The translations under genes and the position numbers were made by a program. DNA of 64,000 nucleotides from Hyphomicrobiales bacterium (lineage in GTDB: Bacteria; Pseudomonadota; Alphaproteobacteria; Rhizobiales; JAJFHR01), in contig JAJFHS010000018.1 in NCBI GenBank assembly GCA_021775475.1, forward strand, positions 62,001 through 126,000, given 5' to 3'. Under the pieces are notes generated by a model. That model saw only the letters and a list, made by a program, of their open reading frames with translations, was not told the origin of the DNA and ran no database searches. Position 1 is the stretch's first letter. The number at the start of each line of letters is the position of its first letter. This document shows, in pieces, positions 26,020 to 34,923 of the stretch.

Positions 26020-27912
26020 ATGAGCCGGTATCATGAGGTCTATCAAAGCTGGTGCGATGACCCGATTGGCTTTTGGGGCAAGGCTGCCGCCGAAATTGAC
26101 TGGGCCGAACCCTGGACAAGCGTTTTTAACCCTGATGGCGGAATTTACGGGCTGTGGTTTGAAGGGGCGCAATGCAATACCTGCTACAATTGCCTCGACC
26201 GCCATGTGGAAAATGGCCGTGGTGACCAGGCCGCACTCATCTACGATTCGCCGATTACCGATACCAAACGAACGCTGACATATTCGCAATTGCTCGACGA
26301 AGTAGCCACGCTTGCCGGCGCGCTGCAGACCCAGGGTATTGAAAAAGGTGATCGGGTTATTCTCTATTTGCCGATGATCCCTGAAGCTGCCGTTGCCATG
26401 CTGGCGTGCGCACGTATTGGTGCTGTGCATTCGGTTGTCTTTGGCGGATTTGCCGCAGCCGAACTTGCCACCCGTATTGATGATGCCAGGCCTAAGGCTA
26501 TTCTAACGGCTTCATGCGGTATCGAACCCAACCGAATTGTCGAATATAAACCGCTGCTGGATGAGGCAGTAAATCTTGCTACCCATAAGCCTGATTTTTG
26601 CGTGGTGTTTCAACGCTCGCAATCAGTTGCTGAACTGACACCGGGTCGTGATTTTGACTGGGGTGAGTTTGTCAGTGAAGCACAACCCGCTGACTGCGTA
26701 ATGGTGGCGGCAACTGATCCTCTTTATATCCTGTATACCTCGGGCACCACCGGAGTTCCCAAAGGCGTTGTCCGTGACAATGGCGGCCATATGGTAGCCC
26801 TTAAATGGACGATGAAAAATATCTACGGGATGGATCCCGGTGACATCTATTGGGCGGCATCCGACGTTGGCTGGGTGGTCGGTCATTCCTATATTGTCTA
26901 TGCACCACTTTTGCAGGGCTGTACCACCATTCTGTTTGAAGGCAAGCCGGTGGGCACGCCGGATGCTGGAACATTCTGGCGGGTGATTTCAGAACATGGT
27001 GTCGCTGCCATGTTTACAGCGCCTACCGCATTTCGGGCGATCAAGAAAACAGACCCGGATGGTAAATTCATAAAGAACTATGACCTGTCGAAATTTCGTA
27101 CCCTGTTTTTGGCCGGTGAGCGCGCCGATACCGACACCATTCAATGGGCCGAACGACATCTGGGCGTGCCGGTGCTGGATCACTGGTGGCAGACAGAAAC
27201 CGGCTGGGCAATTGCCGCAAACCCAGTGGGTTTGGGTACATTGCCGGTCAAATACGGCTCTCCTACAGTGGCTATGCCCGGGTATGATGTGCGTGTTGTT
27301 GACGAGGCCGGGATAGAAGTCAGCGACGGTGATATTGGCGTGATCGTGGTGAAATTGCCGCTGCCGCCGGGGTGTCTGCCGTCACTTTGGCAAAATGACG
27401 AGAGGTTCAGGGAAAGCTATCTTGAGACCTTTGAAGGATACTATGAAACGTCCGATGCGGGCTACAAGGATGAAGATGGCTACCTCTACATCATGGCGCG
27501 CACCGATGACATTATCAATGTTGCCGGCCACAGACTGTCGACCGGCGGTATGGAGGAGGTTTTGTCAAGCCATCCCGATGTCGCCGAATGTGCGGTAATC
27601 GGCAAGGCCGACGCCTTGAAAGGACAGGTGCCTTTGGGCTTCATCGTCATCAATGCGGGAGTTAATCGCCCTACGGAAGAAATAGAGCAGGAGTGCGTTA
27701 AACTGGTGCGGCAGAAAATCGGACCGGTGGCAGCTTTTAAGCTGGCCATTGTCGTGACAGGCCTGCCAAAAACCCGATCAGGAAAAATTCTGCGCGGTAC
27801 CATGCGCTGTATTGCGGACAATGAATCCTACAAGATGCCTGCGACTATTGAAGATGCAAGTGTTCTGGATGCGATTTCGGATACACTGAAAAATCGCGGG
27901 TTGGTTGCTTAA
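26020..27912 (+). CDS. prpE: Propionate--CoA ligase
   Basis: 630 residues of the acetyl/propionyl-CoA synthetase family. It makes propionyl-CoA with ATP. Motifs are YTSGTTGVPKGVVRD, DHWWQTETGWAI, YYETSDAGYKDEDGYLYI, and KTRSGKILRGT with the Lys that is acetylated in this family. The N-terminal YHEVYQSWCDDPIGFWGKAA is more PrpE-like than Acs-like. A perfect AGGAGG site precedes ATG 26020. No methylcitrate or propionyl-CoA carboxylase genes are adjacent. Confidence 0.9.
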   Translation: MSRYHEVYQSWCDDPIGFWGKAAAEIDWAEPWTSVFNPDGGIYGLWFEGAQCNTCYNCLDRHVENGRGDQAALIYDSPITDTKRTLTYSQLLDEVATLAGALQTQGIEKGDRVILYLPMIPEAAVAMLACARIGAVHSVVFGGFAAAELATRIDDARPKAILTASCGIEPNRIVEYKPLLDEAVNLATHKPDFCVVFQRSQSVAELTPGRDFDWGEFVSEAQPADCVMVAATDPLYILYTSGTTGVPKGVVRDNGGHMVALKWTMKNIYGMDPGDIYWAASDVGWVVGHSYIVYAPLLQGCTTILFEGKPVGTPDAGTFWRVISEHGVAAMFTAPTAFRAIKKTDPDGKFIKNYDLSKFRTLFLAGERADTDTIQWAERHLGVPVLDHWWQTETGWAIAANPVGLGTLPVKYGSPTVAMPGYDVRVVDEAGIEVSDGDIGVIVVKLPLPPGCLPSLWQNDERFRESYLETFEGYYETSDAGYKDEDGYLYIMARTDDIINVAGHRLSTGGMEEVLSSHPDVAECAVIGKADALKGQVPLGFIVINAGVNRPTEEIEQECVKLVRQKIGPVAAFKLAIVVTGLPKTRSGKILRGTMRCIADNESYKMPATIEDASVLDAISDTLKNRGLVA

Positions 27913-27940
27913 GATGAGATCAGATTACTCCAGACCATTT

Positions 27941-27971
27941 ACACCGTTCCGACCTTGAGCCGGGACGGTGT
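27941..27971. terminator. Hairpin between converging prpE and trcR
   Basis: ACACCGTTCCG (27941-27951) pairs with CGGGACGGTGT (27961-27971) over 11 bases with one wobble. Neither side has a convincing T tract, so it may act as a transcript-end stabiliser rather than a strict intrinsic terminator. Confidence 0.5.
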
Positions 27972-28005
27972 GTAGAAAAAATAGGGCATGGAGCCACAAA
28001 GTCCT

Positions 28006-28824
28006 TTAGTCTTCTTCCTTAGCACTCTTGTCGGATGATTTCAGTTCGGTAAGCTTGGCGAAAACCGAATCTGCATCATATTGCTCGTCGCCTTCCTCAT
28101 CGTCCTTTTTCTCTCCTTCTTGCTGCGGTGAAAAGACATCAGTGGCCCTTGGTTCAGCGATGGCAGCTGCTCTATCGCTGCTGGAGATGATTTCGGCGTA
28201 GGCGGGTGATGTGACGGCAGGTGCAATGGTTTGTTCGGCCGGCAGAATCGTGCCAAGTCTAGCGGCTTCTTTTTCAAGTTTCTTGCGCTCGATCTGTGCC
28301 TTGCGGGCAGCTTTTTGTACAGCACTGTCGAGATCAATCTGGCTGCACAGGCTTAACGTTACCGGATCAACAGCCTTGATGTTGGTTGAATTCCAATGGG
28401 TGCGGTCACGAATGGCCTTGATGGTTGGTTTGGTGGTGCCGACAAGTTTGATAATCTGGCCATCGGTTAATTCCGGGTGGTTTTTCAATAGCCAGAAAAT
28501 AGCATCGGGCCTTTCCTGGCGGCGCGATACCGGCGTGTAGCGGGGGCCGCGTTTGGTTTTAACCTCGGGAATTTCAACTTTGGGTTTGGCCAGGCTCAAT
28601 TCATAATCAGTATCTGTCTGGGCGGCCTCCAGTTCATCACGCGTCAACTGGCCGGAACTGATCGGGTCCATGCCCTTGATGCCAAAAGCCACGTCACCAT
28701 CTGCGATGCCCTTGACCTCAAGGGCATGAAGATTGCAAAACCGGGCAATCTGTTCAAAGGTCAGCGACGTATTATCAATCAACCAGACGGCCGTGGCCTT
28801 GGGCATCAAAGGTCCATTTGACAT
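28006..28824 (-). CDS. trcR: TrcR-like cell cycle transcriptional regulator (DUF1013)
   Basis: 272 residues from ATG 28824, with AGGAG upstream. The core (MPKATAVWLIDNTSLTFEQI to about residue 170) is the DUF1013 domain, found almost only in Alphaproteobacteria that have the CtrA system. It contains two predicted helix-turn-helix-like segments (LTFEQIARFCNLHALEV and LTDGQIIKLVGTTKPTIKAI). The C-terminal 100 residues are Ala/Glu-rich then acidic and look disordered. Family members are reported to associate with RNA polymerase. Confidence 0.85.
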   Translation of the reverse strand: MSNGPLMPKATAVWLIDNTSLTFEQIARFCNLHALEVKGIADGDVAFGIKGMDPISSGQLTRDELEAAQTDTDYELSLAKPKVEIPEVKTKRGPRYTPVSRRQERPDAIFWLLKNHPELTDGQIIKLVGTTKPTIKAIRDRTHWNSTNIKAVDPVTLSLCSQIDLDSAVQKAARKAQIERKKLEKEAARLGTILPAEQTIAPAVTSPAYAEIISSSDRAAAIAEPRATDVFSPQQEGEKKDDEEGDEQYDADSVFAKLTELKSSDKSAKEED

Positions 28825-29012
28825 AATTCTATAACTCCTGCCCATGATACTTTTCTGCATCAGGGGTTTAATTGGTATTCACCATGAATGGGATAAGGTT
28901 TCCTTATAGGCACATTTAAGGGGTGTTGCAAAATAGTTTTATTTTGCAACCTGTTTTTTGTTTGAAATGCGCCTGGACAGGGAAATGAAATGTGTGTGGC
29001 ATTTAACCGAAC

Positions 29013-29063
29013 CCCTCCCATTCATCATCCCCGGGACAAGCCCGGGGATGATGAATGGGAGGG
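29013..29063. repeat. Perfect palindromic repeat, 23-base arms
   Basis: Arms 29013-29035 and 29041-29063 are perfectly complementary around the loop ACAAG. The central CCCCGGG-n5-CCCGGGG core is shared with the element at 17381-17496. It lies 32 bases beyond the stop of the quinone oxidoreductase gene and may end its transcript. Confidence 0.88.
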
Positions 29064-29094
29064 TGGTTTTCAATCCGGTTAAACTGAATGCGAT

Positions 29095-30105
29095 TTATGC
29101 ATCAGCCACATCCAGTATGATTTTGCCAATATGCGTGCCTGTTTCCATCTTTGCGTGGGCCTCGGCGGCTTTGGACAAGGGGAAAACACTGTCGATGAGT
29201 GGTTTGATTGTGCCATTTTCCAACAGGGGCCAGGCGTGTTTTTTTAGCGCTGCCGCAATCTGGGCTTTGTCTTCGACGCTGCGGATGCGCAAGGTCGAGC
29301 CGGTGAATGTCAATCGCTTTAACATTAGTGGCATGAAATTCACTTCGGCGATGGAGCCATTGAGAAAGGCGATGTTGACAATGCGACCATCGCGGGCAGC
29401 AGCTTTGAAGTTGCGCTCGATATAATCACCGCCAACCATATCGAGAATGACATCGGCGCCGTGTTTTTGCGTGAATTCCTTAACTTCTGCGACATAGTCC
29501 TGGGTGTTGTAGTTGATCGCCTTTTGTGCGCCCAAAGCCTCACAGGCCCGACATTTTTCATCGTTTCCAGCTGTGGCCAGCACCTTTGATCCCAGAGCGG
29601 AAGCGAGCATGATGGCAGTAGTGCCGATGCCGCTGGAGCCGCCGTGGACCAAAAACCATTCACCTGGTTTTAAGGCCGCACGGTCAAAAACATTGGTCCA
29701 CACGGTAAAAAACGTTTCCGGCAAGCCAGCCGCCTCTTGCATGCTGAGACCTTGTGGCACGGGCAGGGCGTTGGTGGCATCAACGGTACAATATTGCGCA
29801 TAGCCGCCACCGGCAACGAGTGCACATACTTTATCGCCAACCTTGTGCTGGTTGACATTTTTACCGGTTAAAACAACGACACCTGCAACTTCAAGCCCGG
29901 GAATTTCAGATGCCCCTTTTGGTGCGGGATACAACCCCTGGCGTTGCAGGATGTCGGGGCGATTAACACCGGCGGCATGTACTTTTATCATTATCTCATC
30001 GGCACCGGGCCGCGGTACGGGAGCGGTTGAGGGGACCAGGACTTCAGGGCCACCGGGATGGCTGATTGAAATTACCGTCATGTCAACGGGGAGAGTTTCT
30101 GTCAT
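29095..30105 (-). CDS. NAD(P)H quinone oxidoreductase, MDR/PIG3 type
   Basis: 336 residues from ATG 30105. A zinc-independent medium-chain dehydrogenase/reductase: GroES-like N-terminus with AAGVNRPDILQRQGLYP, then the NADPH Rossmann motif HGGSSGIGTTAIMLASALG near residue 150. The catalytic-zinc ligands are missing, as expected for quinone reductases. It stands alone between trcR and the DUF1192 gene. Confidence 0.88.
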   Translation of the reverse strand: MTETLPVDMTVISISHPGGPEVLVPSTAPVPRPGADEIMIKVHAAGVNRPDILQRQGLYPAPKGASEIPGLEVAGVVVLTGKNVNQHKVGDKVCALVAGGGYAQYCTVDATNALPVPQGLSMQEAAGLPETFFTVWTNVFDRAALKPGEWFLVHGGSSGIGTTAIMLASALGSKVLATAGNDEKCRACEALGAQKAINYNTQDYVAEVKEFTQKHGADVILDMVGGDYIERNFKAAARDGRIVNIAFLNGSIAEVNFMPLMLKRLTFTGSTLRIRSVEDKAQIAAALKKHAWPLLENGTIKPLIDSVFPLSKAAEAHAKMETGTHIGKIILDVADA

Positions 30106-30230
30106 ATGTTTTTTCACCGGATATAGGGGTTCATCGTCAGACAATTTTGTACACTTGTAAGGTTGGGGGCAATAGCAATAAGTTAAAGGGACATGATTAA
30201 AAATACGACCTAAAGCAGAAAGGATATCTG

Positions 30231-30419
30231 ATGAGTGGAGAAAAAATTACCGTTGCCAGGGCCGGTGAAGTGATCGTTGGCGAAGACCTTTGCCTGCTTT
30301 CAATAGAAGATTTGGAAAAACGAATCATCTTGTTTGAGCAGGAAATAGGTAGAATTCAGATGGATATTGCTGCAAAAAAAATATCAATAAAGACTGCCGA
30401 GTCAATTTTCCGTTCATAA
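30231..30419 (+). CDS. DUF1192 family protein
   Basis: 62 residues. The LLSIEDLEKRIILFEQEIGRI heptad region and AAKKISIKTAESIF tail match DUF1192, short helical proteins restricted to Alphaproteobacteria. AGAAAGGA lies upstream of ATG 30231. In Rhizobiales it is commonly a neighbour of rcdA, as here. Function unknown. Confidence 0.8.
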   Translation: MSGEKITVARAGEVIVGEDLCLLSIEDLEKRIILFEQEIGRIQMDIAAKKISIKTAESIFRS

Positions 30420-30540
30420 GTTTTTTGTGGTGAAATCAAGCAATATTTACTTAAAGTCAAGTAATTATAGCTATTTAAGCCCAAAATCCGGTTAAATCAT
30501 ACTTGGAGTTTGCGTTGAATTAGTTGCGCCAATCTAATTG

Positions 30541-30556
30541 TTAACTTTTTGTTAAC
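30541..30556 (+). promoter_or_regulatory. CtrA full binding site
   Basis: TTAA (30541-30544), seven bases, TTAAC (30552-30556) is an exact match to the CtrA consensus TTAA-N7-TTAAC. It lies about 40 bases upstream of the first hairpin of the putative small RNA at 30580-30681 and 360 bases upstream of rcdA, and so could act on either. Confidence 0.6.
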
Positions 30557-30579
30557 CATTTTTAGCGTAACTTGTTAAT

Positions 30580-30681
30580 TGCGTAATCCAGACCATCTGG
30601 ATTTATTGAGTGGCGATTGTCCACTCTGTTTGACGCCTCCCTGTTAAACTTGGAGCCGCGCCCCCCGCGGCTCCTTTTTTT
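30580..30681 (+). ncRNA. Putative trans-acting small RNA A (AbcR/alpha-r15-like architecture)
   Basis: There is no reading frame here, but the structure is ordered. A perfect 8-base hairpin (AATCCAGA/TCTGGATT, 30585-30603) and a second hairpin (GAGTGG/CCACTC, 30608-30626) come first. Then an unpaired CGCCTCCCTGTTAAACTT lies directly before a terminator whose arms GGAGCCGCG and CGCGGCTCC (30652-30674) are followed by seven T. The CCTCCCT is complementary to Shine-Dalgarno sequences. The same module occurs at 54311-54362. Family assignment is inference; the 5' end is not defined. Confidence 0.62.
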
Positions 30682-30917
30682 GATGGTCGGCTCAACTGAT
30701 ATTTCAGCAATATTTATTTGAATATGTTTTGGATTTATTAAGTCTCATGGGGCTTAATGGACCTGTCGAGGTATTAATGCTATCTTGATTTACGTTGCGT
30801 GACTGGACGTAAGGGGTGAATTTGCCCAATATGGTGCTGGTTGGATGTTAATTGTGAGTGTTGCCAAGACGGGCAGTATCATGATTGACGGGTTTAGTAT
30901 TTTGAGTAATTGCGTGT
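30682..30917. other. Leader region before rcdA
   Basis: About 235 bases between the small-RNA terminator and rcdA. No gene or strong structure is visible; the rcdA promoter should lie here, but no clear -35/-10 pair was found. Confidence 0.35.
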
Positions 30918-31472
30918 ATGTCCAAAACTCCTCGCGATAAAACGAACATGGCAAAAGCAAATGTTACCGTAGATTTCGGTGAAAGATTTGCTTCCTCCGA
31001 TCTTTTTAACAAGGTCTTCCGCGAAGGCATGGCGCTGGTGGAAGAAACGGCGAGTTATCTCGATGGTCCGGGACGACGGGATTCACGCGATCTGCCCCGA
31101 CCTGTTTCCATATCTTATGCTACTGAGAGCATGCGCCTGACCACCCGGTTGATGCAATTGGCCTCATGGCTGTTGTTGCAGCGCGCTGTTAAAGAAGGCG
31201 AAATGTCGGTTAAGGAAGCGGTGGAAGATAAATACCGTATCAATTTAAAATCGCTCAAGAGCGGTGAAAAATTGCAAATTGAAGAAGGTCTTCCCGATGG
31301 ACTGGTCGACCTCATCCATCGCAGCCACAGATTGCTGGATCGTATCAAGCGGCTTGACCAGATGTTGAGCGGTGAGGGTGCTAATTCTTCGTCAGAGAGA
31401 AATGTCGTGAATGATCACGTAAGCAAGCTCGCAGCCGCCTTCGAGCGGCCCGGCAAAAAGCCAAAACACTAA
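30918..31472 (+). CDS. rcdA: RcdA, ClpXP adaptor for CtrA degradation (DUF1465)
   Basis: 184 residues. The core [40 protein letters not shown] and [10 protein letters not shown] is the strongly conserved RcdA signature of Alphaproteobacteria. In Caulobacter RcdA is the middle adaptor of the CpdR-RcdA-PopA hierarchy that delivers CtrA and other proteins to ClpXP. A Lys/Pro-rich C-terminal tail is probably flexible. The start could be ATG 30918 or 30948; neither has a strong ribosome site. Its stop overlaps the stop of the converging galU by four bases. Confidence 0.93.
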   Translation: MSKTPRDKTNMAKANVTVDFGERFASSDLFNKVFREGMALVEETASYLDGPGRRDSRDLPRPVSISYATESMRLTTRLMQLASWLLLQRAVKEGEMSVKEAVEDKYRINLKSLKSGEKLQIEEGLPDGLVDLIHRSHRLLDRIKRLDQMLSGEGANSSSERNVVNDHVSKLAAAFERPGKKPKH

Positions 31473-32350
31473 AAGTCCTGCAGAATCCTATTCAAAGCTT
31501 TGCGGTATTCCTTGCTGATGTCTTCGCGTGCCAGGGCAAAGGCTGTGTTGGCACTTAAAAACCCGATTCTATCACCGCAGTCATAGACCGTTCCCTCATA
31601 GGCAAATCCATGGAAAGACTGGTCTTTGTGCAGCCTGATCATGGCGTCTGTTAGCTGAATTTCATTACCAGCACCTTTTACCTGGGTGCCAAGCAGATCA
31701 AAAATCTCCGGTTGCAGGATGTATCGCCCGAGGATCATGAAGTTGGAGGGTGCAGAACCCGGTGCTGGTTTTTCCACCATCTCGGTAATGTCAAATGCCG
31801 CGCCCCGGGCATCGCCGCGACCAACGATGCCGTACCGGTGAGCTTCTTCCGGTGCAACTTCTTCCACCGCCAGCAGGTTGGCCGAACTGTTGGTATCATA
31901 AGCATCTATCATTTGAGCAAGGCAGCTTTTTTTGCTGTGTATCAACATATCTGGCAAAAGAACGGCAAAGGGTTCATCGCCCACGATATCGCGGGCACAC
32001 CATACCGCATGGCCAAGGCCCAAAGGCTCTTGCTGGCGGGTGAAACTCATCTGGCCGGGTTGGGGTAAATCCTTTTGCAAGGCCTCAAGCTCGGCGGTTT
32101 TACCGCGCTGCTCCAGCGTTGTCTCCAACTCGAACTGTCTGTCAAAATGATCTTCGATAATGCCTTTGTTGCGACCGGTCACAAAGATAAAATGTTCAAT
32201 TCCGGCTTCGCGGGCTTCATCAACCACGTGTTGAATGAGCGGGCGGTCAACCACCGTCAGCATTTCTTTTGGCATGGCTTTGGTTGCGGGCAGGAACCGT
32301 GTTCCCAGACCGGCCACGGGAAATACTGCTTTTCTGATTGATTTTGACAT
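31469..32350 (-). CDS. galU: UTP--glucose-1-phosphate uridylyltransferase
   Basis: 293 residues. It makes UDP-glucose for polysaccharides. [20 protein letters not shown] is the nucleotide-binding loop; [15 protein letters not shown] and [13 protein letters not shown] [12 protein letters not shown] are family segments. ATG 32350 is used; a TTG four codons upstream is possible. It is divergent from galE, which acts on the same product. Confidence 0.95.
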   Translation of the reverse strand: MSKSIRKAVFPVAGLGTRFLPATKAMPKEMLTVVDRPLIQHVVDEAREAGIEHFIFVTGRNKGIIEDHFDRQFELETTLEQRGKTAELEALQKDLPQPGQMSFTRQQEPLGLGHAVWCARDIVGDEPFAVLLPDMLIHSKKSCLAQMIDAYDTNSSANLLAVEEVAPEEAHRYGIVGRGDARGAAFDITEMVEKPAPGSAPSNFMILGRYILQPEIFDLLGTQVKGAGNEIQLTDAMIRLHKDQSFHGFAYEGTVYDCGDRIGFLSANTAFALAREDISKEYRKALNRILQDF

Positions 32351-32493
32351 TATTAAGCCCAAAATTGATGTTCAGATTTATTCGATACAGAAAAATGTAA
32401 CGAATGATCCGTGAGTTACCAGACATAAAGGATTACACGATAGACTTGAAAAAGTGGTTAAATGTTCAGGTGATCGATTAAGGGTTTTGCGAC

Positions 32494-33504
32494 ATGACGG
32501 TTTTGGTTACAGGTGGTGCGGGATATATTGGATCACACATGGTGCTGGCACTGTGTGATGAGGGCCAGGACGTGGTGGTGCTGGACAATATGTCAACGGG
32601 AGTTCGCGCCAATGTTGACGCCCGCGCAGCCTTCGTCAAGGGAGATATTTCTGACGCAGCCCTGGTAGCGCGTATTGTGGACGAGCACAATGTCGATGCC
32701 GTGGTCCATTTCGCAGGGTCGATTATTGTACCGGAAAGTGTGGCTGATCCGCTGGAATATTACTCCAATAATACCGCTAAAACCCGTGATCTGCTGGCGG
32801 CCTGCGTTACAGCCAACATAAGAAATTTCATATTTTCCTCAACGGCGGCGGTCTACGGCATCCCACAGGAAAATCCGGTGTTTGAAGATGCACCACTTAA
32901 GCCGATTTCACCTTATGGTACATCGAAGCTGATGAGCGAATGGATGTTGAGAGACACAAGTTTTGCCCATGATTTTAGATATGTGGCTTTGCGTTATTTC
33001 AATGTCGCCGGTGCTGATCCGCAAGGCCGCTCGGGCCAGTCCACGCCAAAGGCCACGCATCTGATTAAAGTCGCCGCCGAAGTGGCAACCGGCCAGCGTG
33101 CTTTCATGGAAATTTATGGCCGCGATTATGAGACTGATGATGGCACCTGTATTCGTGATTATATTCACGTCAATGATCTGATTGATGCACATGTTCGCGC
33201 GCTTGGCTATTTGCGTGAAGGCGGCAAAAGTGTTCAACTGAACTGCGGCTATGGTCAGGGGTATTCTGTTCTCGATGTTATCTCCGCGGTTGAGCGAGCG
33301 CATGGTCAAGGGTTTGACGTTCGTGACGCTGAGCGACGGGCGGGCGACCCGCCCGCATTGATTGCCGGTGCCGAGAAGATAGTATCTGTGCTGGGCTGGC
33401 AGCCAAAATTTGCCGATATCGACACAATCGTTGCCCACGCTTTTAAGTGGGAGCAGAAATTAGCCGAAGAGCGTGGCTGTTTAGACAAAGTTGTCGGGAT
33501 ATAG
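32494..33504 (+). CDS. galE: UDP-glucose 4-epimerase
   Basis: 336 residues, a short-chain dehydrogenase-fold enzyme interconverting UDP-glucose and UDP-galactose. The NAD motif GGAGYIGSH is at residues 7-15; the catalytic Ser-Ser-Thr (FIFSSTAAVYG) and Tyr-x3-Lys (YGTSK) are in place. Together with the divergent galU it supplies sugar nucleotides for surface polysaccharides. Confidence 0.94.
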   Translation: MTVLVTGGAGYIGSHMVLALCDEGQDVVVLDNMSTGVRANVDARAAFVKGDISDAALVARIVDEHNVDAVVHFAGSIIVPESVADPLEYYSNNTAKTRDLLAACVTANIRNFIFSSTAAVYGIPQENPVFEDAPLKPISPYGTSKLMSEWMLRDTSFAHDFRYVALRYFNVAGADPQGRSGQSTPKATHLIKVAAEVATGQRAFMEIYGRDYETDDGTCIRDYIHVNDLIDAHVRALGYLREGGKSVQLNCGYGQGYSVLDVISAVERAHGQGFDVRDAERRAGDPPALIAGAEKIVSVLGWQPKFADIDTIVAHAFKWEQKLAEERGCLDKVVGI

Positions 33505-33558
33505 AAGGCGGTTATACTGAAGTTTGAACGGGGCACAATTTTTAGGTAGGGACGTTTC

Positions 33559-34794
33559 ATGATCTCATCTTATTTGCGGTCAACGGCAAGATCGTTTTTG
33601 CCAATGGTTTTTGGATTGAGCGCTTTTGTGTTTACAGCTGTGTTTTTCACAGTATCACCGGCTCAGAGCAATACCGATTTTAAACAGTGGGTCAGCAAGG
33701 TTTGGCCGACAGCACGCGCCAACGGCATTTCCCGCAAAACCTTTGATCAGGCCTTTGCCGGCGTTGTTCCCAACCCGCAAGTGTTGGATCGGGCCAAACA
33801 CCAGCCCGAATTTGTCAGGCCTGTATGGGATTATCTTGATCGGGCGTTGACGCCAAAACGCATTGGCCAAGGCCGGAAATTATTGCGGACATATAAATCA
33901 ACCCTGAGCAAGCTTGAAAAACGCTTTGGTGTCGAACGGCACATACTGGTAGCCATCTGGGGGCTGGAAAGTGCGTATGGAACCCGCATGGGGGACCTTA
34001 ATGTTATCCGCTCTCTTGCCACTCTGGCATACCGGGGAGCGCGTGGAAAATTTGGTTTCCAGCAATTGATTGGCGCTCTTAAAATTCTTGAACGCGGCGA
34101 CATTTCCGTGAACAAATTTCAGGGGTCGTGGGCCGGGGCTATGGGGCAGACCCAGTTTATTCCCACAACTTTTAATGCTTATGCGGTTGATATTGATGGC
34201 GATGGCCGCCGCAATATATGGACCAGCCCGGCAGATGCACTTGGCTCGACGGCCAATTATTTACGCGTTTCCAAATGGAAAAAAGGTGCGCCGACAGTAA
34301 TTGAAGTAAAACTTCCGCGAAAATTCAGGTTCAAGTATGCCGGTTTGAAGAAAATCCGGCCGATGTCAAAGTGGGTGGCAATGGGTATCCGGGATGTGGA
34401 TGGCAAGCGGTTAAAGTCAAGTTCACGGCGCGCTGCCGTTATTGTGCCTGCCGGTGCCCGGGGGCCTGCTTTTCTTGTCTTTAATAATTTCCGCTCGATC
34501 CTTCGCTACAACAATGCGGTGCCTTATGCTCTGGCGATAAGTTATCTGGCAAAACAGCTTAAGGGCAACAGGGCTGTGGTCAAAGCCTGGCCGTTGGAAA
34601 ACCTTCCTCTGAACCTCGCGCAAAACCGCGAGTTACAACAGCTTTTAATTGAACGCGGACATAAGCCGGGCGAGGTTGACGGTAAAGTTGGCAGTAAAAC
34701 GATAGAGGCGATCAAAGCCTATCAACAGCGAAAAGGTCTCGTTGCTGACGGCTATCCGAGTTCAGCTTTGCTGGATCGATTGCGCAAAGGTTGA
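33559..34794 (+). CDS. Lytic murein transglycosylase, MltB family with PG-binding domain
   Basis: 411 residues. A signal peptide (end near TVSPAQSN) is followed by the SLT_2 catalytic domain with the presumed Glu in IWGLESAYGTRMGD and MGQTQFIPTTFNAYAVD. The C-terminal peptidoglycan-binding domain 1 (about residues 345-410, IERGHKPGEVDGKVG) completes it. It cleaves the glycan strand to anhydro-muropeptides in the periplasm. It heads a cluster of SGNH/MBOAT genes. Confidence 0.9.
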   Translation: MISSYLRSTARSFLPMVFGLSAFVFTAVFFTVSPAQSNTDFKQWVSKVWPTARANGISRKTFDQAFAGVVPNPQVLDRAKHQPEFVRPVWDYLDRALTPKRIGQGRKLLRTYKSTLSKLEKRFGVERHILVAIWGLESAYGTRMGDLNVIRSLATLAYRGARGKFGFQQLIGALKILERGDISVNKFQGSWAGAMGQTQFIPTTFNAYAVDIDGDGRRNIWTSPADALGSTANYLRVSKWKKGAPTVIEVKLPRKFRFKYAGLKKIRPMSKWVAMGIRDVDGKRLKSSSRRAAVIVPAGARGPAFLVFNNFRSILRYNNAVPYALAISYLAKQLKGNRAVVKAWPLENLPLNLAQNRELQQLLIERGHKPGEVDGKVGSKTIEAIKAYQQRKGLVADGYPSSALLDRLRKG

Positions 34795-34923
34795 AATCAG
34801 GTCTGCTGTGTGTAATTATTTGTAAACGGGGGTGGGGTAGTATCAGGCTGGGGTTCATTATTGTCCTGATTTAGTAGTTCGGCGCTGGAATGTGCCGGAC
34901 TGTAGTTGGTTAGTATAGTGTAG

